Of a stretch of DNA of 64,000 bases, positions 55,686 to 63,453 are shown in pieces; the stretch's first letter is position 1; every line of letters begins with the position of its first letter. This stretch comes from Capnocytophaga bilenii (GTDB lineage Bacteria; Bacteroidota; Bacteroidia; Flavobacteriales; Flavobacteriaceae): NCBI RefSeq assembly GCF_017565765.1, contig NZ_JAGDYP010000005.1, positions 62,001 through 126,000 on the forward strand, written 5' to 3'. Made by a program: the position numbers and the translations under genes. The notes below the pieces were generated by a model. The model saw nothing but the letters and a program-made list of their open reading frames with translations. It was not told the DNA's origin and made no database searches.

Positions 55686-55716
55686 TTTCATCTTCAGTAA
55701 AATTGTTATATTTTTG
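55686..55716 (+). promoter_or_regulatory. Promoter of the SMR pump gene
   Basis: TTTC (55686-55689), 19-bp spacer, TATTTTTG (55709-55716) followed by CC. Its position rules out the open-frame start at 55703 and supports ATG 55742. Confidence 0.65.
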
Positions 55717-55741
55717 CCACGAATTTAGATACTATACTTAT

Positions 55742-56071
55742 ATGCATTACCTATACCTCACTTTAGCGATTGTTTTAGAGGTCTTAGCCACCGCTCTTTT
55801 AGGTAAATCGGAAGGGTTTACCAAGTGGTTGTTTGCCGTAGGCTCGCTGTTGTCTTATGGTGTTTGTTTTTACTTTTTATCCTTAGCCCTCAAGAATATT
55901 CCGTTGGGGGTAGCCTACGCTATCTGGTCGGGGGTGGGGATTGTACTGACAGCTGTCGTGAGTATTCTTGTTTTTAAGAACAAAATAGACTTGCCTTTTG
56001 TACTGGGTTCTTTGCTTATCATCGCTGGGGTGGTGGTGATTAACCTTTTTTCAAAGGCAAATGGACACTGA
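55742..56071 (+). CDS. Small multidrug resistance (SMR/EmrE-type) efflux protein
   Basis: 109-aa four-TM proton antiporter. YLTLAIVLEVLATALL (with the essential membrane Glu14-type residue in LEVLAT), KSEGFTKW, VAYAIWSGVG and the final helix are the SMR hallmarks. ATG 55742 gives the standard N-terminus MHYLYLTLAI; the upstream 13 codons overlap the promoter. It is the only plus-strand gene inside the minus-strand export locus. Confidence 0.92.
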   Translation: MHYLYLTLAIVLEVLATALLGKSEGFTKWLFAVGSLLSYGVCFYFLSLALKNIPLGVAYAIWSGVGIVLTAVVSILVFKNKIDLPFVLGSLLIIAGVVVINLFSKANGH

Positions 56072-56147
56072 TGTAATCATTAAATTAATAGATTAGCCAA
56101 TTAGTTAATTCGGCAATAAACTTATTTATTTTTGACTTCGTTAGAGT

Positions 56148-56169
56148 TTCGACGGTCGCGACCGCCGAA
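56148..56169. repeat. GC-rich palindrome, intergenic copy
   Basis: TTCGACGGTCGCGACCGCCGAA is palindromic with one mismatched pair. It shares GACGGTCGCGACCG with the copy inside the nuclease gene at 57024-57049. Unusually GC-rich for the region. Confidence 0.75.
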
Positions 56170-56206
56170 TTAAAAAAGGCTGTTTAGGGGGGTAATCCTG
56201 AAACAA

Positions 56207-57370
56207 TTATCCTTTCTTTTTTAAAATTTCTATCATTTTATTTACATCGGGTAAAGCCTTACGCAGTTTTTCAGGCATATCGTCCAAAGTTTTATAGGTA
56301 GCTACTCCCATTGGCTTTGTATAATCACGTACGGCATACTGGGCGTAAGAATGGTTAGCTGTTTGGCAAAGTACAATACCTATAGAGGAGTTTTCGTGTG
56401 GCTTACGTACGTGGTCATCAAGTATTTGTAGATAACCAAAAAGCTGTCCTAAATAAGAGGTTTTAAACTCTCCTAATTTCAATTCTACCACTACCATAGC
56501 GTTTAATTCTCTATTGAAAAAAAGCAAATCAGGAAATTGTTCTACTCCATAGATTTCCAAATGGTATTGATTGCCAATAAAAGCAAAATCACGACCAAAA
56601 GTCATAATGAAGTTTTTGATATTCTGCACAATTTTTTGCTCTACTACACGCTCATCTACATCAATACTTTCACGTTGTCCTATCTCTTCCACATTAATAA
56701 AATCAAGCAAATACTCGTCTTTAAACATCTCTACAGCGCGACGTGCTTCTATAGGGTCGTTAATAGTCCTCGCGAAATTACTAGGCATATATCCTTGACT
56801 TTTATAAGCATCTTCTTTTATTAATTGACGTAGTTTCCTTATACCAAGATGCTCTTCTGCTGTACGATGTATATAATAATAGCGTTCCCGTACATCCTTT
56901 GTTCCGCCTATAATGATAGAGTGATGAGTAAAAGGCACTTTAAAAAAATCTTCTACTGGAAATTCTGTAACGTTGCTAATTTGCATCGTATGAAATATAT
57001 CTATCTCATTATCAGAAGATAACAATTCGACGGTCGCGACCGTCGAATTACTCTTTTCTAATTCAGCAGTAGTAACTGCTAAATTAGCATCAAGTATTTC
57101 CCACGCCTCATAAAAGCGCCTCATATCCTTCATTTGAGTTCCAGAAAAACCTCGAAGTCCAGGAAGCTCTTTGCGAAGTTGCTCACTGATAGCAACTAAT
57201 GCTCCCTCTCCCCAACTACGATTGCGCGTGTGCTTAGATAAATATTTACCAATAGAAAAATATAGAACAAGCTGCACACGGTTCACATCCTTTGCGGCTT
57301 CGTATTGTCCTTGTAGTATAGCTGTCTTTATAACCTTTACAGCTGCATCATATAGTACTAAATCACTCAT
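56207..57370 (-). CDS. DUF1016/YhcG-type PD-(D/E)XK nuclease
   Basis: 387 aa: a helical DUF1016 N-terminal domain (1-190) and a C-terminal nuclease domain with the PD-(D/E)XK core: Asp281 in FPDLLFF, Glu296 and Lys298 in VVVELKLG, and Gln309 in LGQLFGY. Family members are widespread on mobile or defence-linked DNA, with no settled function. Residues 108-116 (NSTVATVEL) are encoded by a perfect 26-bp palindrome that seems to have been inserted in a loop between helices. A TATATTTG -7-like box lies at 57409-57416. Confidence 0.87.
   Translation of the reverse strand: MSDLVLYDAAVKVIKTAILQGQYEAAKDVNRVQLVLYFSIGKYLSKHTRNRSWGEGALVAISEQLRKELPGLRGFSGTQMKDMRRFYEAWEILDANLAVTTAELEKSNSTVATVELLSSDNEIDIFHTMQISNVTEFPVEDFFKVPFTHHSIIIGGTKDVRERYYYIHRTAEEHLGIRKLRQLIKEDAYKSQGYMPSNFARTINDPIEARRAVEMFKDEYLLDFINVEEIGQRESIDVDERVVEQKIVQNIKNFIMTFGRDFAFIGNQYHLEIYGVEQFPDLLFFNRELNAMVVVELKLGEFKTSYLGQLFGYLQILDDHVRKPHENSSIGIVLCQTANHSYAQYAVRDYTKPMGVATYKTLDDMPEKLRKALPDVNKMIEILKKKG
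57024..57049. repeat. Perfect 26-bp palindrome inside the nuclease gene
   Basis: AATTCGACGGTCG and CGACCGTCGAATT form an uninterrupted 26-bp palindrome within codons 108-116 of the DUF1016 gene, keeping the frame. It is a near copy of the element at 56148-56169. Confidence 0.88.
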
Positions 57371-57499
57371 AAAAACATTTATTAAAAAAGTTATATCCTA
57401 AAGGAATGCAAATATACAAATTTGTTTTTATTACATCATTTTAGATTTTTCTTCTTCTATACCTACCCTCTACATTGAATATACTTACACCGAAAGAAC

Positions 57500-57543
57500 A
57501 GCGAAGGATGAGCGAAGGATGAGCGAAGGATAAGCGAAGGATA
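57500..57543. repeat. 11-bp tandem repeat, copy C (4 units)
   Basis: AGCGAAGGATG twice and AGCGAAGGATA twice, in direct contact, in the gap between the hlyD-like stop (57607) and the nuclease start (57370). Same family as 11010-11042 and 49971-50003. Confidence 0.87.
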
Positions 57544-57606
57544 AGCGCGAAAGATCACCAAAGTACAAACATCTAACGATTGCCTAATAAGCAGAAAAAA
57601 TATCTA

Positions 57607-58536
57607 TTAATGAAACAGTACTTCGCCGTACATTCCTATCTTTATGTAGCCATCGTTCTTTACTTTGACTTTGATGGCGTAGACGAGGTTGGCGCGTTCA
57701 TCTTTGGTCTGTATGGTTTTGGGGGTAAATTCGGCTTTGCTGGCGATGTAGGTTATTTCTCCTTTGTAGGTGTGCTGCCCGCCTTCTGCGGCATCGGTGT
57801 GGACGGTAACGGCTTGTCCTAACTTGATTTGTGGCAGTTGGTTGCCGGTGATGTAGGCTTTGAGGGTGAGGGTATCGGTATTGGCTATCTTATAAAGTGG
57901 CTTTCCGTAGGTTTGCATTTCGCCTTTGAGGGCGTAATTGACAAGTACTGTGCCGGTAGTAGGGTTGATAATCTCTCCTTGATTAATTTGTGCTTGTACG
58001 GCTTCGGCATTCTTTTGCAAGGGGACTTCTTGGCTTAATATGCTGTTGTTCTGAGTGTTGATATTGGTGAGGCTTGCTTTGAGCTGGTTTTGTGTTACGG
58101 TGAGTTGCTTTTGGAGCTGGCTAACTACGGCGGTGAGGTCATCTAACTGCTTTTGTGTGGCGGCTCCTCCTGCTACGAGTTGTTTTACACGGCTTAGTTC
58201 GTGCTGTTGTTGTTCTAACTGAGCTTTTTGTACTTCGTACTGGCTTCGTATGAGTGCGGCTTGATCATCGGGGTTTAGGGTTTTGTTTTTGAGTGTGGCG
58301 ATAGTGGCTTCTACTTGCTGTTTTTGCAGTTGTAGCACTTCGGTGTTTATTTGTCCTACTTTTTGTCCTTCGGTGAGGGTTTGTCCTTCTTGGACGTTAT
58401 AGGAGATAAGTTGCCCGTTTTGTTGGGCTGAAACGATGACTTCATCGGCTATAAAGTTGCCTGAGGCATCGAAATTGTTTTTGTGATTGCAGGCGATAAG
58501 GGCTGCAAGAGCGGTGATAAGAGTTATTTTTTTCAT
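57607..58536 (-). CDS. HlyD-family periplasmic adaptor lipoprotein (YbhG-like)
   Basis: 309-aa membrane fusion protein. Lipobox LIACN (Cys16), a lipoyl-like beta hairpin (VSAQQNGQLISYNVQEGQTL), a long coiled coil (about 75-185) and the returning lipoyl/beta-barrel part (INPTTGTVLVNYALKGE, AVTVHTDA). It bridges the inner-membrane ABC exporter and TolC. It is 6 bp downstream of tolC, in one operon with it. The cognate ATPases and permeases start only at 54572, with three accessory genes between. Confidence 0.9.
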   Translation of the reverse strand: MKKITLITALAALIACNHKNNFDASGNFIADEVIVSAQQNGQLISYNVQEGQTLTEGQKVGQINTEVLQLQKQQVEATIATLKNKTLNPDDQAALIRSQYEVQKAQLEQQQHELSRVKQLVAGGAATQKQLDDLTAVVSQLQKQLTVTQNQLKASLTNINTQNNSILSQEVPLQKNAEAVQAQINQGEIINPTTGTVLVNYALKGEMQTYGKPLYKIANTDTLTLKAYITGNQLPQIKLGQAVTVHTDAAEGGQHTYKGEITYIASKAEFTPKTIQTKDERANLVYAIKVKVKNDGYIKIGMYGEVLFH

Positions 58537-58542
58537 TGTTAA

Positions 58543-59823
58543 TTAATCATTAAGTATTAGTTTTTGGTTTTCTTGGGCTTGTAGTAGTTGTATTTGGTGT
58601 AGTTGTAGGGTTTGCTGGGCGAGGTGCTGGGCATTGATTTTTTGGAGGTATTCGTGGGTGGTAATAACACCATTATCTAACTGCACTTGGGCGGCTTGGG
58701 TAATGCTTTGGTGTAGGGCTACATTCTCTTTGTCTTGCTCTATCAGCTTTTGTAGCTTTTTGAGCTGCTCGGACTGCTGAGTAAGGTCGAGTTGGGTGTT
58801 GCGCAAAAAGGCATCGCGGTCTGCCAAGAGACTTTCGCGGCTTAGGCGGAATATATTCTTTTTGCTGGACAAGTTGTACAGAGGGCTTAGGTTCCACTGC
58901 AAACGGACGCCTGTGATGTAGTAGAAATCGGCTTGGTTATTAAGTATATTGAGTGTAGGACGCCCATATCCGCCTTGGAAAAACGCGCTTAACTTGGGCA
59001 TATATTCGCTATTGAGCTGTTTTTCTTGGGTTTTGAGCAGCGACTCTTGTAGCTGAAATGCTTTGAGTTCGGGGCGTAGGTTTTCGCTGGATAGAGGCTT
59101 ACTTGCTAACTCGGATGCAGGTAGTGTGAGCTGGGTGGCGCTGGTGAGTTCTTTTCCTATGAAGATGGATAGCATTTGCAGGTAGGAGGCTTGTGTGGCT
59201 TCATATTCAGTAGATTGCATTGTTACTCGTAGGATTTCGGCTTTGAGCTCGGCTACATTGCTGGGCAGTGTGGTGCCGTTTTGTAGGGCTACTTCGGCTT
59301 TGTTGAGTTGTGATTGTAGGGTTTCTATATTAAGTTGGTTTTGAGTGCGTTGCGCTTCGATAAGGAGTATTCCGAAATATAGGTTGCTCACGCGTTGCTT
59401 AATGGTATACAACTGTGTTTCGACTGCTTGGATTTGGACGGCAGTTTGTGCTTTGGCAATAGCCTTTTGACTGCGAATGGTACCCCCACCATAGAGGAGT
59501 TGGCTGACTTCACCTACTACTTTGTATTGCTGTTTATCAATAGTGGGTAAAGAGATGTTGGGTAGCAAGGGGAGTACGCCTGCAACAGACTTGGAAAGGT
59601 CGGTTACTTCGGACTGATAGGTGGCTTGCCCCAAGATAGAAAACTGTGGGAGGTAGGCACGGTTGGCATTGGCAAGGGTGTAAGCTTCGGTTTTGGTGAG
59701 CAAATCAAGCTTTTGGATTGTTGGGTAATTCTCTTGGGAAAGTTGGTAACAATCATTCAGGGTTATCGTTTGTTGTGCGATACCTATGATTGGAAAGAGC
59801 AGAAGTGATGTTATGAACTTCAT
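58543..59823 (-). CDS. TolC-family outer-membrane efflux protein
   Basis: 426 aa with a signal peptide (MKFITSLLLFPIIGIAQ) and two OEP repeats of long helices (LNDCYQLSQENYPTIQ at the start, AQVQLDNGVITTHEYLQ near the end). It forms the outer-membrane channel of the exporter. An operator core identical to that at the tetR promoter lies 32 bp before its start, so it is very likely repressed by the TetR next door. Confidence 0.9.
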   Translation of the reverse strand: MKFITSLLLFPIIGIAQQTITLNDCYQLSQENYPTIQKLDLLTKTEAYTLANANRAYLPQFSILGQATYQSEVTDLSKSVAGVLPLLPNISLPTIDKQQYKVVGEVSQLLYGGGTIRSQKAIAKAQTAVQIQAVETQLYTIKQRVSNLYFGILLIEAQRTQNQLNIETLQSQLNKAEVALQNGTTLPSNVAELKAEILRVTMQSTEYEATQASYLQMLSIFIGKELTSATQLTLPASELASKPLSSENLRPELKAFQLQESLLKTQEKQLNSEYMPKLSAFFQGGYGRPTLNILNNQADFYYITGVRLQWNLSPLYNLSSKKNIFRLSRESLLADRDAFLRNTQLDLTQQSEQLKKLQKLIEQDKENVALHQSITQAAQVQLDNGVITTHEYLQKINAQHLAQQTLQLHQIQLLQAQENQKLILND

Positions 59824-59854
59824 ATGTAATTGTTGTTTATGTTATACAATACGT

Positions 59855-59869
59855 TTAACCATTTGGTTA
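59855..59869. promoter_or_regulatory. TetR operator upstream of tolC
   Basis: TTAACCATTTGGTTA, a 6-bp inverted repeat (TAACC...GGTTA) around ATTT. The same 15-bp core occurs, on the other strand, at 60568-60585 over the tetR promoter. It lies between the tetR stop (59898) and the tolC start (59823). Confidence 0.75.
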
Positions 59870-59897
59870 GGGTATGAATAAAAAAATATATGCCCTA

Positions 59898-60515
59898 CTA
59901 ATCACCCGTTTTAGGTAGGAACAATATCGTCTTAATCCATTGAGGAATAAGGGTTTTGCGCTGGATCATTAAGGCTTTGTATTGCTCTTCGGGTAGGTTG
60001 GTAATTGCGCTTAGCATAGGCTTAGCAACGAAAGGGAATATCACCAATCCGATAACGTTGAGAATAGTGTGCATTAGATTAGGCTCGGTTACTATTCCTT
60101 GAATTACGGCTTGGGCATACTGACGGGCGAATACTGAGTGAGTAAGGGCTTCGTTTATAGGAGTTTGTTCTACAAAGAATTGTGGATTGGGGCGTACTTC
60201 ATTAAGTATAAAGGTGGGTAATTCGGGTTCTTCTAAGAGTAAATCGATATAATTAGCCACTACACGCTCTATTTTTTCTTCTAAGGAGGTGTTTTCATCA
60301 TTGAGTATGATACCTACTCCTTTGAAGAATTGTGCCATTGTTTCCATCATTACGATTTCAAATAGTTTTTCTTTGCTACGAAAATAATAGTTAAGCATAG
60401 CGTGGTTGATATTGGCTTCTTCGGCGATGTCGCGGGTACGTGTTGCGGCATAGCCTTTTTGATGAAATACTTTGCGGGCAGCTTGCTTGATGCGTTCTTC
60501 GGTATTTGTATCCAT
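59898..60515 (-). CDS. TetR-family repressor of the export locus
   Basis: 205 aa. The N-terminal helix-turn-helix AARKVFHQKGYAATRTRDIAEEANINHAMLNYYF (read as two halves around residues 12-45) is standard TetR. The C-terminal ligand domain has no recognised relatives. It probably represses itself and tolC-hlyD through the shared operator; the inducer is unknown. It is transcribed toward tolC, 74 bp away, and could also read through. Confidence 0.9.
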   Translation of the reverse strand: MDTNTEERIKQAARKVFHQKGYAATRTRDIAEEANINHAMLNYYFRSKEKLFEIVMMETMAQFFKGVGIILNDENTSLEEKIERVVANYIDLLLEEPELPTFILNEVRPNPQFFVEQTPINEALTHSVFARQYAQAVIQGIVTEPNLMHTILNVIGLVIFPFVAKPMLSAITNLPEEQYKALMIQRKTLIPQWIKTILFLPKTGD

Positions 60516-60545
60516 TATTAGTTATTAACTGTTTGATTTCGGGTA

Positions 60546-60577
60546 CAAAGGTACGCTAACCGATTGTATTAACCAAA
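60546..60577 (-). promoter_or_regulatory. Promoter of tetR
   Basis: Minus strand TTTG (60574-60577), 20-bp spacer, TACCTTTG (60546-60553) followed by TA; both boxes are perfect. The -33 box lies inside the operator at 60568-60585, so repressor binding would block it. Confidence 0.8.
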
Positions 60578-60585
60578 TGGTTAAT
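60568..60585. promoter_or_regulatory. TetR operator at the tetR promoter
   Basis: ATTAACC-AAAT-GGTTAAT, a 7-bp inverted repeat with a 4-bp centre, covering the tetR -33 box. Its reverse complement shares the 15-bp core TTAACCATTTGGTTA with the site upstream of tolC. Confidence 0.78.
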
Positions 60586-60738
60586 GTTAATTTTTTGTTA
60601 AGTTTTTTATGAGATAGGTGGGAGGTAATTTTGAATTATGAATTAAGAATTTGCATTAAACATTAATCATTGCATATTAATCATTATTCATTATTTTTTT
60701 GTATCTTTGCATCAAACTTTTAAATTGATATTATACTA

Positions 60739-62451
60739 ATGGTTAAGAGATTGTTTTTAGGGGTTGTTGGGCTTATTTTGACAATGGGCTGCAACCGTAC
60801 AAATAGCGATAAAGTAGCTGATACTGTGGTTACTAAGGGATTGGTGGCAGAGCATGCTATGGTGGTGTGTGCTAAGGAGGAGGCTGCGCAAATAGGCTTG
60901 GCAATATTGCAAAAGGGTGGCAATGCCTTTGATGCAATGGTGGCTACGGAGCTGGCTTTGGCGGTGAGTTACCCGAATGCGGGGAACATTGGCGGGGGTG
61001 GTTTTATGGTGTACCGCTTGGCTGATGGCGAAAAGGGGGCGTTGGACTACCGCGAAAAGGCTCCTGCGAAGGCACATAGAGATATGTATTTGGACAAAGA
61101 CGGCAAGGTAATTGCCGACAAGAGTACGCTGGGGGCTTTGGCTATTGGGGTGCCTGGTACGATTGATGGGTTATTTGCCGTGCACGAACGCTTTGGCAAG
61201 CTACCGATGGCGGAGCTGATTCAGCCTGCTATTGATTTGGCTCGTAATGGGGTGGTTATTACACCTTTACAGGCTGATTTTTATATGAATAAGAATGTGG
61301 AGCTGATAAAAAAGGCTAATAACTACGTTACGCCGTTTGAGAATGGTTGGAAGGCGGGCGAGCGTTTTAAATATGAGGAGCTGGCGCAGACTTTGGAACG
61401 CATTAGAGATAACGGTAGGGCTGAGTTTTACGAGGGTGAAACGGCGAAACGAATAGTGAATTATGTGCAGGAGCTGGGGGGAATACTCTCACTAGAGGAC
61501 TTGAAAGGCTATCATTCGCAATGGCGCAAACCTATTACATTTAACTATAAAAACTATACGGTGAGCTCTATGCCACTGCCTTCGAGTGGGGGTATTTGCC
61601 TCGCGCAGATACTCAAGAGTGTAGAGCCTTACCATATTGAGCAATATGCGCATAATGGGGTGGAGTATATCCAGCTACTTGTGGAGGCTGAAAGGCGTGC
61701 ATATGCTGACCGCGCTTACTATATGGGTGATCCTGACTTTGTGAAAGTGCCTGTAGAGGAGCTGCTATCGGCGGAGTATTTAAAGGGGCGTATGGATAGT
61801 TTTTCGTGGGATAAGGCGAGCAAATCGAGCGAGATTAGGCAGGGTACTATAGTGGGGTATGAGAGTGATGAGACTACGCATTACTCTATAGTGGATAGTT
61901 TTGGCAATGCGGTGGCTGTAACTACTACGCTGAACACCAACTACGGCTCTAAAGTGTATGTGAAAGGAGGCGGTTTTTTCCTAAATAACCAAATGGACGA
62001 CTTTAGTATTAAGCCAGGTGAGCCTAATACTTACGGGCTAGTGGGCTCTGAAAAGAATGCTATTGCGCCTCATAAACGTATGCTGAGCTCTATGGCGCCT
62101 ACGATTGTAGAGGAGAATGGGAAGCTACGAATGGTAATAGGTACACCTGGGGGCTCTACGATTATTACTTCGGTATTGCAGTGTATGCTGAATGTATTTG
62201 AGTATGGAATGACGATGCAGGAGTCGGTAAGCCAACCTCGTTTTCATCATCAGTGGCTTCCTGATGATGTGATGTTTGAGCCTAAGGGCTTTGCTCCTGA
62301 GGTGATAAGCCAGCTAAAGGCGAAGGGGTATGTAACAAAAGAGGAGAACTTTGTGATTATAGGCAGGGTAGATGCTATTTTGGTGGATAAAGATGGTAAA
62401 TTGGAAGGAGGAGCAGACCCACGAGGTGATGATGTGGCAAGGGGATTTTAG
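60739..62451 (+). CDS. ggt: Gamma-glutamyltransferase, lipoprotein
   Basis: 570-aa Ntn-hydrolase that cleaves and transfers the gamma-glutamyl group of glutathione. Lipobox TMGCN (Cys18). The precursor is autocleaved before Thr380 in ETTHYSIVD, the nucleophile; GGFFLNNQMDDF and GTPGGSTIITSV complete the active site. LDYREKAPA carries the Arg that binds the substrate carboxylate. It is exported and supplies cysteinylglycine or glutamate. A TATCTTTG -7 box lies at 60702-60709. Confidence 0.95.
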   Translation: MVKRLFLGVVGLILTMGCNRTNSDKVADTVVTKGLVAEHAMVVCAKEEAAQIGLAILQKGGNAFDAMVATELALAVSYPNAGNIGGGGFMVYRLADGEKGALDYREKAPAKAHRDMYLDKDGKVIADKSTLGALAIGVPGTIDGLFAVHERFGKLPMAELIQPAIDLARNGVVITPLQADFYMNKNVELIKKANNYVTPFENGWKAGERFKYEELAQTLERIRDNGRAEFYEGETAKRIVNYVQELGGILSLEDLKGYHSQWRKPITFNYKNYTVSSMPLPSSGGICLAQILKSVEPYHIEQYAHNGVEYIQLLVEAERRAYADRAYYMGDPDFVKVPVEELLSAEYLKGRMDSFSWDKASKSSEIRQGTIVGYESDETTHYSIVDSFGNAVAVTTTLNTNYGSKVYVKGGGFFLNNQMDDFSIKPGEPNTYGLVGSEKNAIAPHKRMLSSMAPTIVEENGKLRMVIGTPGGSTIITSVLQCMLNVFEYGMTMQESVSQPRFHHQWLPDDVMFEPKGFAPEVISQLKAKGYVTKEENFVIIGRVDAILVDKDGKLEGGADPRGDDVARGF

Positions 62452-62471
62452 GACTTTTTTTATAGAGAGGT

Positions 62472-62502
62472 ATTGTTAGTTTATAAAAAAGTTGTACTTT
62501 TG
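62472..62502 (+). promoter_or_regulatory. Promoter of lipA
   Basis: ATTG (62472-62475), 19-bp spacer, TACTTTTG (62495-62502). The -7 box is perfect; the -33 box has one mismatch. Leader of roughly 25 nt. Confidence 0.65.
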
Positions 62503-62533
62503 TGTCGTTTTTTAAAGATACAACAAATAGAAG

Positions 62534-63391
62534 ATGAATGTAGAAACTGTTGCTACTAAGCCAGATTGGATACGGGTAAAGCTTCCTACAGGGAAGAAAT
62601 ACACCGAATTACGGAATGTAGTAGATAAATATAACTTACATACGATTTGTACTTCGGGCAGCTGCCCTAATATGGGCGAATGCTGGGGTGAGGGTACGGC
62701 TACTTTTATGATTCTGGGGAATATATGTACTCGCTCGTGTGGTTTTTGTGGTGTAAAGACGGGACGACCAGAATCACTGGACTGGGAAGAGCCAGAGAAG
62801 GTGGCACGCTCTATCAAACTGATGAATATTAAGCACGCTGTACTTACCTCGGTGGACAGAGATGACCTGAAAGATATGGGGAGTATTATATGGGCTGAAA
62901 CGGTAAGAGCTGTAAGGCGTATGAATCCGCAGACAACTATGGAGACGCTTATACCTGATTTTCAGGGTGTGGAGCGTAATTTGAACCGTATTTTGGGTGC
63001 AGCTCCTGAGATTATCTCGCACAATATGGAGACGGTGCGCCGCCTTACTCGCGAGGTGCGAATACAAGCGAAATACGACCGCAGCTTGGGTGTGTTGCGC
63101 TACTTGAAAGAGAATGGTGCTAATCGCACTAAATCGGGGATTATGCTGGGCTTAGGCGAAAGGGAAGAGGAGGTAATTGAGACACTTCACGACCTGAAAG
63201 AGGCTAAGGTGGATATTGTAACAATAGGACAATACTTGCAGCCAAGCAAGCGACACTTGCCTGTAAGGGCTTTTGTAACGCCTGACCAGTTTGCTAAATA
63301 TAAGGAGATAGGTATGAGCTTGGGCTTCCGACACGTGGAGAGTGGTGCGCTGGTACGCTCATCATATCGTGCTCATAAGCATGTTTTATAG
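62534..63391 (+). CDS. lipA: Lipoyl synthase
   Basis: 285-aa radical SAM enzyme that inserts two sulfurs into the octanoyl chain of lipoyl domains. The auxiliary cluster motif is Cys39-x4-Cys44-x5-Cys50 ([12 protein letters not shown]), the SAM cluster Cys65-x3-Cys69-x2-Cys72 (CTRSCGFC), and the C-terminal RSSY supplies the serine ligand. It makes the cofactor used by 2-oxoacid dehydrogenase complexes such as that of the E1 fusion at 11-13.5 kb. It ends at a strong bidirectional terminator. Confidence 0.97.
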   Translation: MNVETVATKPDWIRVKLPTGKKYTELRNVVDKYNLHTICTSGSCPNMGECWGEGTATFMILGNICTRSCGFCGVKTGRPESLDWEEPEKVARSIKLMNIKHAVLTSVDRDDLKDMGSIIWAETVRAVRRMNPQTTMETLIPDFQGVERNLNRILGAAPEIISHNMETVRRLTREVRIQAKYDRSLGVLRYLKENGANRTKSGIMLGLGEREEEVIETLHDLKEAKVDIVTIGQYLQPSKRHLPVRAFVTPDQFAKYKEIGMSLGFRHVESGALVRSSYRAHKHVL

Positions 63392-63395
63392 GCAT

Positions 63396-63433
63396 AAAAA
63401 AGCGATAGCTGTTTAGTGGCTATCGCTTTTTTT
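63396..63433. terminator. Bidirectional terminator between lipA and the BatA-like gene
   Basis: AAAAAAGCGATAGC (63396-63409) and GCTATCGCTTTTTTT (63419-63433) form a perfect stem with a 9-nt loop. T-runs on both strands make it suitable for the two convergent genes. Confidence 0.88.
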
Positions 63434-63453
63434 GTTTGTAAGGTTCTTATTTA

